From contig JBAXSI010000006.1 in NCBI GenBank assembly GCA_037130755.1, forward strand, positions 1 to 64,000: a stretch of DNA of 64,000 nt, in the 5' to 3' direction. A model generated the notes under the pieces. It was not told the DNA's origin. It saw only the letters and a list, made by a program, of their open reading frames with translations, and made no database searches. A program made the translations under genes and the position numbers. Shown piece by piece: positions 16,661-24,160 of this stretch. The DNA is from UBA10649 sp037130755. Its GTDB lineage: Bacteria > Actinomycetota > Actinomycetes > S36-B12. The stretch's first letter is position 1. Each line of letters begins with the position of its first letter.

Positions 16661-17359
16661 GTGACCAACGAGAGCTCGCGGGGCCTGATCCTCGTCGTCG
16701 AGGACGAGCGAGCGATCTCCGAACTGCTGCGCATGTACGTCTCACGCGAGGGCTTCGGTGTCCATGTCGCCACCGATGGCATGTCCGCGCTCGCTGCTGC
16801 CCGCACCATGCATCCGGCCGCGATCATCCTCGACGTCGGGCTGCCCGTGATGGACGGCACCGAGGTCTGCAGGCAGCTCCGGTCAGAGGGCAACTGGGTG
16901 CCCATCCTCTTCTGCACCGCCCGTGATGACGAAGTCGATCGCGTGCTCGGACTTGAACTCGGCGCGGACGACTACATCACCAAGCCCTTCAGCCCCCGTG
17001 AGGTCGTCGCCCGAGTCAAGTCGGTCGTGCGCCGAGCCTCGCTGGTCGCCGCCGACGAGGCCCCGCTGTCGCTGGGGGACGTCTCCGTCGACCTCGTCAC
17101 CCGCAGGGTGACCGTCGCCGGAGATCCGGTCTCGCTGACCGCGACGGAGTTCGACCTGCTCGCCTACCTCATGCGGCACCCGGGACGGGTGTACTCGCGC
17201 GAGCAGTTGCTGTCCGAGGTCTGGGGGTATGCGGCCGTGGTCGGCACGCGTACCGTCGACGTGCACGTAGCCCAGGTCCGCAGCAAGCTCGGCGACCACA
17301 GCCCGATCCGCACGGTGCGCGGGGTGGGGTACTCGGCCGAGGCCACGGCCGACATCTGA
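16661..17359 (+). CDS. OmpR/PhoB-family response regulator
   Basis: 232 aa. Receiver domain with acidic pocket VVEDER, phosphorylation site Asp58 in IILDVGLPVMDG and the conserved Lys in ADDYITKPFSP. The C-terminal winged helix has LTATEFDLLAYLMRHPGRV and VDVHVAQVRSKLG. One base separates its stop from the partner kinase. It sits between the trp small-membrane genes and trpC, an unusual place for a two-component system. Target genes are unknown; tryptophan control is possible but unproven. Confidence 0.93.
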   Translation: MTNESSRGLILVVEDERAISELLRMYVSREGFGVHVATDGMSALAAARTMHPAAIILDVGLPVMDGTEVCRQLRSEGNWVPILFCTARDDEVDRVLGLELGADDYITKPFSPREVVARVKSVVRRASLVAADEAPLSLGDVSVDLVTRRVTVAGDPVSLTATEFDLLAYLMRHPGRVYSREQLLSEVWGYAAVVGTRTVDVHVAQVRSKLGDHSPIRTVRGVGYSAEATADI

Positions 17360-17360
17360 C

Positions 17361-18752
17361 ATGGCCGCACCGGAAGCGACTACGCACTCGTCAGCGGCGG
17401 GGCGCATGAGCATCGTCACACGCACCGTCATCCTCACGGCGGCGATCGCTGCCATCGCCGTCCTGGTGGCTGGCATCGTGTCTTACCCGCTGCTGCACTC
17501 CGCGGCCGAGAGTCAGACCCGCGGCGAACTGGTCGGACTCGCCGACCTGACGGCCACGGCCCTGGACAGGGACCCGGAGGACGAGCATCGCGGCGGCGAG
17601 CCGCTGCCTCGGCCGTTGATCGAGACCCTGCAGGCGCGACAGATCACCGGGTACTTGGTGACGCCGGGGAGCGTCGCCCCGCCGGGAGTCCCGGAAGAAG
17701 CGGTGGCGACAGTGCTTGGGGGAGCGTCGGTCTCGATCCAGGGGGTGACGGACGCCGGGACGGTGCTCATCGAGGGCCGCCCGCTCTCCGGCGGAGGCGG
17801 ACTGTTCCTCGAACAGCCGTATGAAGTCGTGGGCGGCGAGGCCGCGGCAGTGCTGCGCCGCATCGCACTCGCTTTGTTGCTCGGCCTCCTGATCGCCGTG
17901 CCCATCGGCGTGTGGGCAGCGCGCCGGCTGACGCGCCCGCTGCGCGCGGCCCGTGATGCCGCCAACAAGATGGCCGAGGGCTCGCGCGATGTCACGCTCA
18001 AGCCCGAAGGGCCGGTGGAGATCGCCGACATCGCCGATTCGTTGAATCGACTGAACTCGGCTCTGGTCGTCTCCGAGGGGCGGCAGCGGGAGTTCTTGCT
18101 GTCGGTGTCGCACGAGCTGCGCACGCCCCTGACCGCAGTGAAGGGCTATGCCGAGGCGCTGTCCGACGGAGTCATCCCTGGCGACGAGGTCGCACGCACG
18201 GGCGGCATCGTCGCCGCAGAGGCCGCACGCCTTGACCGACTGGTGAGCGACCTGCTGGACCTTGCCCGTCTTGGCGCAGTTGACTTCCACATCTCGCCAG
18301 TCGAGGTGGACCTCGTCGAGCTTGCCGAGGACGCCGGCGCCGTGTGGCTTGATCGCGCGACTCCTGAGGGGGTCCGAATGGTGCTGGAGCTTCAGGCCGA
18401 CGAGGTGACGCTGCGCACCGACCCGATCCGGGTGCGACAGATCATCGACAATCTCGCGGAGAACGCGCTGCGCGTGTCGCCTCCCCAGTCGGTGATAGTC
18501 CTGGCCGTGCGCCGGGAGGGACCGTGGGGCGTGGTCGAGGTCCGCGACTCCGGCCCCGGGCTCACCCCTGACGACGTGGCCGTCGCCTTCGAGCCCGGCG
18601 TGCTGCACGAGCGCTACCGCGGGGTCCGCCCCGTCGGCACCGGTCTGGGCCTGGCGCTGGTGGGCAAGCTGGCGCAGGGACTCGGCGGCTCGGCCGAGGC
18701 CGGCCAAGCGGCCGAGGGCGGTGCGCGCTTCACGGTCCGGATTCCCGCGTGA
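17361..18752 (+). CDS. Membrane sensor histidine kinase
   Basis: 463 aa. Two membrane helices (about residues 20-43 and 168-190) flank a ~125-residue extracytoplasmic sensor region. A HAMP linker follows (RRLTRPLRAARDAANKMAEG), then the HisKA domain with phospho-acceptor His251 in SVSHELRTPLTAVKGY. The ATPase domain shows the N box DNLAENALR, G1 DSGPGL and G2 GTGLGLALV. It forms an operon with the response regulator directly upstream. The stimulus is not evident. Confidence 0.93.
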   Translation: MAAPEATTHSSAAGRMSIVTRTVILTAAIAAIAVLVAGIVSYPLLHSAAESQTRGELVGLADLTATALDRDPEDEHRGGEPLPRPLIETLQARQITGYLVTPGSVAPPGVPEEAVATVLGGASVSIQGVTDAGTVLIEGRPLSGGGGLFLEQPYEVVGGEAAAVLRRIALALLLGLLIAVPIGVWAARRLTRPLRAARDAANKMAEGSRDVTLKPEGPVEIADIADSLNRLNSALVVSEGRQREFLLSVSHELRTPLTAVKGYAEALSDGVIPGDEVARTGGIVAAEAARLDRLVSDLLDLARLGAVDFHISPVEVDLVELAEDAGAVWLDRATPEGVRMVLELQADEVTLRTDPIRVRQIIDNLAENALRVSPPQSVIVLAVRREGPWGVVEVRDSGPGLTPDDVAVAFEPGVLHERYRGVRPVGTGLGLALVGKLAQGLGGSAEAGQAAEGGARFTVRIPA

Positions 18753-18765
18753 CCAAGTCAGATCG

Positions 18766-18794
18766 CTGACTGATCGCGGTCTGACGCGTATCGT
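18766..18794 (+). promoter_or_regulatory. Promoter CTGACT-N17-TATCGT for the DUF2752 gene
   Basis: A -35-like CTGACT (18766-18771) is 17 nt from TATCGT (18789-18794), which is 6 nt before GTG 18801. It is one of the two best-formed promoters in the window and again predicts a leaderless mRNA. Confidence 0.6.
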
Positions 18795-18800
18795 GATGCC

Positions 18801-19268
18801 GTGACCGTGCTGGCGGACGAGGACATCGTCGAACAGGCGCGCACCGACGATCGTCCGCGTGCGCGTCGACTGCTCGCGCCATTGGCAACGCTCGGCGGCT
18901 CTGCCGTCGTACTCGGGTACCTCGCTGCGGTCGACCCCAACCAGCCAGGCCACTACCCGCTGTGCCCGACGCGAGCGCTGTTCGGCGTGGACTGCCCCGG
19001 GTGCGGCCTGATGCGCGGCACCCACGATCTGGTGACGGGGAACGTCGCGGGGGCGCTCGACCACAACATCTTCATTGCGGTGCTCGCTCCGCTGGCGGTC
19101 GTGCTGTGGGTGCGCTGGTTACTTCGGTCATGGCGAGGGATCTCGCCGGAAGTGACGTACGCCCAGTTCCGGCAGCGGAATCGCTGGCTGCTCGCCGGAC
19201 TGGTGGTGCTTCTGGCCTTCGGCGTGATCCGCAACTTCGTCCCCTACCTGGGATCGGGGATCGGCTGA
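18801..19268 (+). CDS. DUF2752 membrane protein
   Basis: 155 aa. The DUF2752 signature is clear: CPTRALFGVDCPGCGLMRG followed by HDLVTGNVAGALDHN. Three helices are likely (about residues 31-50, 90-110 and 131-150). The Cys-rich motif suggests metal or thiol chemistry at the membrane, but the role is unknown. It lies directly before trpC, a frequent actinobacterial arrangement. Start is set by the promoter. Confidence 0.88.
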   Translation: MTVLADEDIVEQARTDDRPRARRLLAPLATLGGSAVVLGYLAAVDPNQPGHYPLCPTRALFGVDCPGCGLMRGTHDLVTGNVAGALDHNIFIAVLAPLAVVLWVRWLLRSWRGISPEVTYAQFRQRNRWLLAGLVVLLAFGVIRNFVPYLGSGIG

Positions 19269-19286
19269 CCGGCATCACCCAGCCGA
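19261..19286 (+). terminator. Hairpin overlapping the DUF2752 stop
   Basis: TCGGCTG (19261-19267) pairs with CAGCCGA (19280-19286) around a 12-nt loop; the stem includes part of the stop codon. There is no U-run. It would separate the DUF2752 gene from the trpC promoter. Confidence 0.4.
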
Positions 19287-19307
19287 ATCGGGGCTTTTGG
19301 CCGTCGT

Positions 19308-19313
19308 TACTCT
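19308..19313 (+). promoter_or_regulatory. -10 hexamer TACTCT for leaderless trpC
   Basis: TACTCT ends 7 nt before GTG 19321 with no Shine-Dalgarno between. It argues for a dedicated trpC-trpB-trpA promoter and fixes GTG 19321 over an in-frame start at 19297. Confidence 0.5.
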
Positions 19314-19320
19314 TGGCCGC

Positions 19321-20130
19321 GTGACAGTCCTTGACGAGATCATCGAAGGCGTGCGCGAGGACGTGGCCCAGCGCATGGCCATCGTGCCCCTCGATGAGCT
19401 CAAGGAGCGCGCGGCCCATCTGCCGAAGGCGCGCGACGTCGTTGCGATCCTGGGCGACGAGGATGTGAGCGTCATCGCCGAGGTCAAGCGCGCCAGCCCC
19501 AGTCGCGGGCAGCTCGCGGAGATCGCCGACCCGGCCGCGCTCGCACGCGAGTACGAGGCTGGCGGCGCGCACTGCATCAGCGTCCTCACCGAGGAGCGCC
19601 GATTCGGTGGGTCCCTGGTCGACCTTGCCGAGGTCCGCGCGGCCGTCGACATCCCCGTGCTGCGCAAGGACTTCATTGTCAGCAGCTATCAGCTGTGGGA
19701 GGCCAAGGCGTACGGCGCCGACATGGTGCTGCTCATCGTCGCGGCGCTCGACCAGTCCGCTCTGGTCAGTCTCGTCGAACGGACCGAGAGCCTGGGCCTC
19801 ACGGCGCTCGTCGAGGTCCACGAAGAGGAGGAGATCGCCCGCGCCGTGGATGCCGGTGCGATCGTCGTGGGCGTGAACGCCCGCAACCTCAAGACCCTCG
19901 AGGTCGACCGCGGGGTCTTCCAGCGCGTTGCTCACCTGATCCCGGACTCCTGCGTGAAGATCGCCGAGTCCGGTGTTCGCGACGCACACGACCTCATCGC
20001 CTACGCCGAGGCCGGCGCCGACGCAGTTCTCGTCGGCGAGAGCCTTGTCACCGGCAAGGACCCCCGCCAGGCCGTCCATGACCTCGTCACCGCGGGTGCG
20101 CACCCCGCGCTGCGCCACGGGCGTCCGTGA
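19321..20130 (+). CDS. trpC: Indole-3-glycerol phosphate synthase
   Basis: Closes the indole ring in tryptophan synthesis. 269 aa, monofunctional (no TrpF domain). Motifs are EVKRASPSRGQ (Glu54, catalytic Lys56), VLRKDFIVSSYQ and GVNARNL. It is followed 10 nt later by trpB. No trpF or trpD is seen in the window, which fits the PriA isomerase taking the TrpF role. Confidence 0.96.
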   Translation: MTVLDEIIEGVREDVAQRMAIVPLDELKERAAHLPKARDVVAILGDEDVSVIAEVKRASPSRGQLAEIADPAALAREYEAGGAHCISVLTEERRFGGSLVDLAEVRAAVDIPVLRKDFIVSSYQLWEAKAYGADMVLLIVAALDQSALVSLVERTESLGLTALVEVHEEEEIARAVDAGAIVVGVNARNLKTLEVDRGVFQRVAHLIPDSCVKIAESGVRDAHDLIAYAEAGADAVLVGESLVTGKDPRQAVHDLVTAGAHPALRHGRP

Positions 20131-20140
20131 CGGGCATCGC

Positions 20141-21364
20141 ATGAGTGCCGACGCCGGATCCGTCGCGTTCCCGCACGGCCATTTCGGTCCCTACGGCGGC
20201 CGGTTCGTGCCCGAGGCACTCACGGCCGCCCTCGACGAGCTCGAGGCCGCCTTCGACACCGCCATCGTCGATCCGCAGTTCAACGCCGAGCTCGCGCGGC
20301 TCGAACGCGACTACACCGGTCGGCCGAATCCGCTCACCCCTGCGCTTCGCTTCGGCGAGCTGTGCGGCGGCGCGCGCGTGTTCCTTAAGCGCGAGGACCT
20401 CAACCACACCGGCTCGCACAAGATCAACAACGTGCTCGGCCAAGCGCTGCTGACCAAGCGGATGGGCAAGACGCGCGTCATCGCCGAGACCGGCGCCGGT
20501 CAGCACGGCGTGGCCACAGCGACTGCGGCGGCGCTGATGGGGTTGGAGTGCACCGTCTACATGGGCGAGGAGGACACCCGCCGACAGGCCCTCAACGTCG
20601 CGCGGATGAAGCTGCTCGGCGCCGAGGTCATCCCAGTGACGCACGGCAGCAAGACCCTCAAGGACGCCATCAACGAGGCCATGCGCGACTGGGTGACCAC
20701 GGTCGACCGCACGCACTACCTGCTCGGCACGGTCACCGGCCCCTCGCCGTTCCCGACGATGGTGCGCCACTTCCACGGTGTCATCGGCCGCGAGGCACGC
20801 GAGCAGATCCTCGCGGCCACCGGACGGCTGCCGGATGCGCTTGTGGCATGCGTCGGCGGCGGATCCAACGCGATCGGCCTGTTCAGTGCCTTCATCGACG
20901 AGCCGGGCGTGCAACTGCGCGGTTACGAGGCGGGCGGCGACGGAGTCGAGACCGGTAGGCACGCGTCTCGGTTCAGCACGGGTGCGCCCGGAGTTCTGCA
21001 CGGCGCACGTACCTACGTCATGCAGGACGAGTGGGGCCAGACGCTGCCCTCGCATTCCATCAGCGCCGGCCTGGACTATCCCGGCGTCGGCCCGGAGCAC
21101 GCATGGCTCCACGACACCGGCCGCGCGGTCTACGAGCCGGTCAACGACGCCGAAGCCATGGGCGCGTTCGCTGCACTGTGCCGCACCGAGGGGATCATTC
21201 CCGCCATCGAGAGCGCCCATGCTCTCGCTGGCGCGATGCGCATCGGCAAGGAGCTCGGGCCGGACGCGATCATCATCGTCAATCTGTCCGGTCGCGGCGA
21301 CAAGGATGTGGCGACCGCCGCGAAGTGGTTCGGCATCCCGCTCGGCCATTCGGAGTCGTTGTGA
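20141..21364 (+). CDS. trpB: Tryptophan synthase beta chain
   Basis: PLP enzyme joining indole and serine. 407 aa. It begins with the usual GHFGPYGGRFVPEAL block; the PLP Lys94 is in GSHKINN, and GGGSNAIG binds the phosphate. The C-terminal NLSGRGDKD is intact. The stop overlaps the trpA start by four bases (GTGA), as expected for partners of one complex. Confidence 0.97.
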   Translation: MSADAGSVAFPHGHFGPYGGRFVPEALTAALDELEAAFDTAIVDPQFNAELARLERDYTGRPNPLTPALRFGELCGGARVFLKREDLNHTGSHKINNVLGQALLTKRMGKTRVIAETGAGQHGVATATAAALMGLECTVYMGEEDTRRQALNVARMKLLGAEVIPVTHGSKTLKDAINEAMRDWVTTVDRTHYLLGTVTGPSPFPTMVRHFHGVIGREAREQILAATGRLPDALVACVGGGSNAIGLFSAFIDEPGVQLRGYEAGGDGVETGRHASRFSTGAPGVLHGARTYVMQDEWGQTLPSHSISAGLDYPGVGPEHAWLHDTGRAVYEPVNDAEAMGAFAALCRTEGIIPAIESAHALAGAMRIGKELGPDAIIIVNLSGRGDKDVATAAKWFGIPLGHSESL

Positions 21365-22179
21365 CCACCACCCTCGCCGAGGTCTTCGCGCGAACCGCAG
21401 CCGAGAACGGGGCGGCCCTGATCGGCTACCTGCCGGCCGGCTTCCCGAACCCGGCGGCGTCGGTCGAGCTCATCGCGGCGATGGTCGCGGGCGGCGTCGA
21501 CATCGTCGAGGTCGGCCTGCCCTACTCCGACCCGCTGATGGACGGCGCAGCCATCCAGGAGGCTGTCGACATCGCCCTGCGCGCGGGCACGACGACCGAC
21601 GTCGTCCTCGATGTCGTGGCGCAGGTCGCAACGACAGGTGCAGCCACGCTGGTGATGTCGTACTGGAACCCGATCGAGCGGTACGGAGTGGAGCGGTTCG
21701 CCGACCGCTTCGCCGATGCCGGTGGTACCGGGATCATCACGCCGGACCTCACCCCTGAGGAGGCCGGCGCCTGGGTCGCCGCGACCGACCGTCGCTCGCT
21801 CGATCGCATCTTCCTCGTGGCTCCGTCATCGACCGATGAGCGGATCGGCACGGTGTGCGCGGCCACCTCCGGCTTCGTGTACGCGGCCTCGACCATGGGC
21901 GTGACCGGGGCTCGCACGACGGTCAGTTCGGCAGCGCCCGCTCTGGTCGCCCGCACCCGGGCGCTCACCGACCTGCCGATCTCCGTGGGGCTCGGCGTCT
22001 CGACGGGGCAGCAGGCCCAGGACGTCGCCCAGTACGCCGACGGCGTGATCGTGGGCTCTGCCTTCGTGCGCCGGATCCTGGACGCACCGGACCAGGCGGC
22101 TGCGGTGGCGGCGGTGGGGGAGCTGGCAGGTGAGCTTGCGGCGGGAGTTCGACGGTCGGGGAACCGGCCTCCGGATTGA
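21361..22179 (+). CDS. trpA: Tryptophan synthase alpha chain
   Basis: Cleaves indole-3-glycerol phosphate and channels indole to TrpB. 272 aa. Catalytic Glu50 lies in VDIVEVGLPYSDP and Asp61 in LMDGAAIQ. GTG 21361 is fixed by the overlap with trpB. A methionine start on a frame further left is only the antisense-free extension inside trpB and is rejected. Confidence 0.96.
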   Translation: MTTTLAEVFARTAAENGAALIGYLPAGFPNPAASVELIAAMVAGGVDIVEVGLPYSDPLMDGAAIQEAVDIALRAGTTTDVVLDVVAQVATTGAATLVMSYWNPIERYGVERFADRFADAGGTGIITPDLTPEEAGAWVAATDRRSLDRIFLVAPSSTDERIGTVCAATSGFVYAASTMGVTGARTTVSSAAPALVARTRALTDLPISVGLGVSTGQQAQDVAQYADGVIVGSAFVRRILDAPDQAAAVAAVGELAGELAAGVRRSGNRPPD

Positions 22180-22258
22180 GCCGTCAACAACCTATGACAT
22201 CGTACGGTGTGCAAGTCCGGGACGATTCGAGCCGGACGGGACCAGTGGGAGAGCGCGC

Positions 22259-23125
22259 ATGAGTGAGCCTGGCAAGAACCGACGCGATCGGGCCGCTGCG
22301 GCCCGGGAGGCCGCCAACGCCGGCGAGAAGAAGCGGGAGCGCACCGTTCGGATCGTGGGAGCCATCACCGTCCTCGTGGTCGTGGCCGGCATCATCGGCG
22401 TGGCCCTGATCGCCAAGACCCAGTCCTCGAGCACGAGCGCCGACGGTGGCACGACCGCCGCCGCCGACCCGAACGCTCCGCTGCCGAAGACGGTCTTCTC
22501 GTCCACGGCCATTCACCCGTACGGCGTGCCCTACAGCAACGCCGACACCGGTGTGCCGGTGCTGGAGATCTGGGAGGACTTCCAGTGCCCGGCGTGCCAG
22601 GCCGTCGAGAAGGCCAATGGCGCCGGCATCGAGACGCTCGCTGACCAGGGGAAGATCGCGCTGATCTGGCGTCCGACGACCTTCCTTGACCGCAACCTCG
22701 GCAACGATGCCTCAGCGCGCGCCCTCGCGGCGTGGGGCTGCGCCATCGACCAGGGCAAGACGCGCGACTTCCACAACACCGTGTTCTCGAACCCCCCGGC
22801 CAAGGAGGGCGACGGCTTCACCGACGAGCAGCTGACGACCTTCGCGAAGGACGCCGGCGTCCCGGACATGGCGGCGTTCACCACGTGCTTCTCGGCCAAG
22901 ACCTACCTGCCGTGGGCGGCCAACAGCACCCAGGTCTTCTTCGACAGCAGCATCCAGGGCACGCCGTACGCGCTGCTCAACGGCGTCGAGGTGCCCACGG
23001 AGACCCTGGTGAACGAGGCCGCGCTGGAGAAGCTGGTCAGCGACACGGCAGCGGGCAAGGCCCCAGCCTCGGCTCCTGCCGCGTCCACCGCTGCGTCGGC
23101 CGCAGCCTCACCGGCCGCGTCCTGA
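22259..23125 (+). CDS. Membrane-anchored DsbA-like thioredoxin-fold protein
   Basis: 288 aa. A Lys/Arg-rich cytoplasmic N-terminus (~30 residues) precedes one membrane helix (about residues 31-53). The extracytoplasmic part is a DsbA/thioredoxin_4 fold with a CPAC active site (Cys110, Cys113) and a cis-Pro region GTPYALLNG. Two other Cys residues (near 161 and 217) may form a structural disulfide. The C-terminal ~25 residues are an Ala/Ser/Pro tail. GGGAGAG precedes ATG 22259. Likely oxidises or isomerises exported proteins, possibly including lipoproteins, given lgt next to it (inference). Confidence 0.88.
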   Translation: MSEPGKNRRDRAAAAREAANAGEKKRERTVRIVGAITVLVVVAGIIGVALIAKTQSSSTSADGGTTAAADPNAPLPKTVFSSTAIHPYGVPYSNADTGVPVLEIWEDFQCPACQAVEKANGAGIETLADQGKIALIWRPTTFLDRNLGNDASARALAAWGCAIDQGKTRDFHNTVFSNPPAKEGDGFTDEQLTTFAKDAGVPDMAAFTTCFSAKTYLPWAANSTQVFFDSSIQGTPYALLNGVEVPTETLVNEAALEKLVSDTAAGKAPASAPAASTAASAAASPAAS

Positions 23126-23160
23126 CCAACCGCTGACATCAAGCGACGGGCCCTGACCAC

Positions 23161-24048
23161 GTGACCTCGATCCTCGCGTCGATCCCGAGTCCGGCGCAGG
23201 GCGTCTGGAACCTCGGTCCGCTACCGATCCGTGCGTACGCAATGTGCATCATCGCCGGGATCCTGGTGGCGGTCTGGTGGGGCAATCGCCGCTACGTCGA
23301 ACGAGGCGGCGAGCCCAGCGTCATCACCGACATCGCGATCTGGGCAGTGCCGTTCGGCATCGTGGGCGGGCGCCTGTACCACGTGATCACCGACCACCAG
23401 CTGTACTTCGGCCCCGGTGGTGCTGGCCTCGGCGCGGCGCTGCGGATCTGGGACGGCGGCTTGGGGATCTGGGGAGCGGTGACCCTCGGTGCGCTGGGCG
23501 CCTGGATCGCCGCCCGCCGGGCCGGGGTCCTCCTGCCGCCCGTGGCCGACGCGATCGCGCCGGGCATCGCGGTGGCGCAGGCGCTGGGGCGCTGGGGCAA
23601 CTGGTTCAACCAGGAGCTCTTCGGCGCGCCCACGAACCTGCCCTGGGCGCTCGAGATCGACCCTGCGCATCGCCCAGCCGGCTACGAGCAGTTCTCGACC
23701 TTCCACCCGACCTTCCTGTATGAGTCGTTGTGGATGATCGGCGTCGCGGCTGTCGTCGTGTGGGCGGACCGCCGGTTCCGTCTTGGGCACGGGCGCGTGT
23801 TCGCGCTGTACGTGCTCCTCTACTGCACGGGGCGGCTGTGGATCGAGTCGCTGCGGATCGACGAGGCCAACCACATCCTTGGGCATCGCCTCAACGTGTG
23901 GACTTCGATCCTCGTCGGAGTCGGCGCCCTCATCTACCTCATCGTGTCGGCCCGGATGCGGCCCGGCCGAGAGACCGTCCTGACACGCGGCGTGGTCGAG
24001 GCCGAACCGGTCGAAGCCCTGGCCGAGGACGACCACTCGATCGGGTAG
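23161..24048 (+). CDS. lgt: Prolipoprotein diacylglyceryl transferase
   Basis: Transfers diacylglycerol to the lipobox cysteine, the step before LspA. 295 aa with about seven membrane helices. The family signature GRWGNWFNQELFG is at residues 143-155, and the early GGRLYHVITDH and late YCTGRLWIESLR blocks are present. The last ~25 residues are acidic and cytoplasmic, as in other actinobacterial Lgt proteins. GTG start, 35 nt after the DsbA-like gene. Confidence 0.96.
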   Translation: MTSILASIPSPAQGVWNLGPLPIRAYAMCIIAGILVAVWWGNRRYVERGGEPSVITDIAIWAVPFGIVGGRLYHVITDHQLYFGPGGAGLGAALRIWDGGLGIWGAVTLGALGAWIAARRAGVLLPPVADAIAPGIAVAQALGRWGNWFNQELFGAPTNLPWALEIDPAHRPAGYEQFSTFHPTFLYESLWMIGVAAVVVWADRRFRLGHGRVFALYVLLYCTGRLWIESLRIDEANHILGHRLNVWTSILVGVGALIYLIVSARMRPGRETVLTRGVVEAEPVEALAEDDHSIG

Positions 24049-24160
24049 AGTTCCGCGCGGCGGGCCAACGTCGTCCCGTTCCGGCAGTGCGATCCACACG
24101 GATCACCAGGCAGGTCTCCTGCCCGGCGGCTGCTGTCGAACGACGACGAATGGATGCCCG
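24046..24160 (+). promoter_or_regulatory. gltB 5' region: possible -10 box and leader hairpin
   Basis: TAGAGT (24046-24051) overlaps the lgt stop and could be a -10 box, giving a leader of about 100 nt. Within it GGCAGG (24109-24114) pairs with CCTGCC (24118-24123) around a TCT loop. There is no convincing -35 and I recognise no known riboswitch. No Shine-Dalgarno is evident before ATG 24161. Confidence 0.35.
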
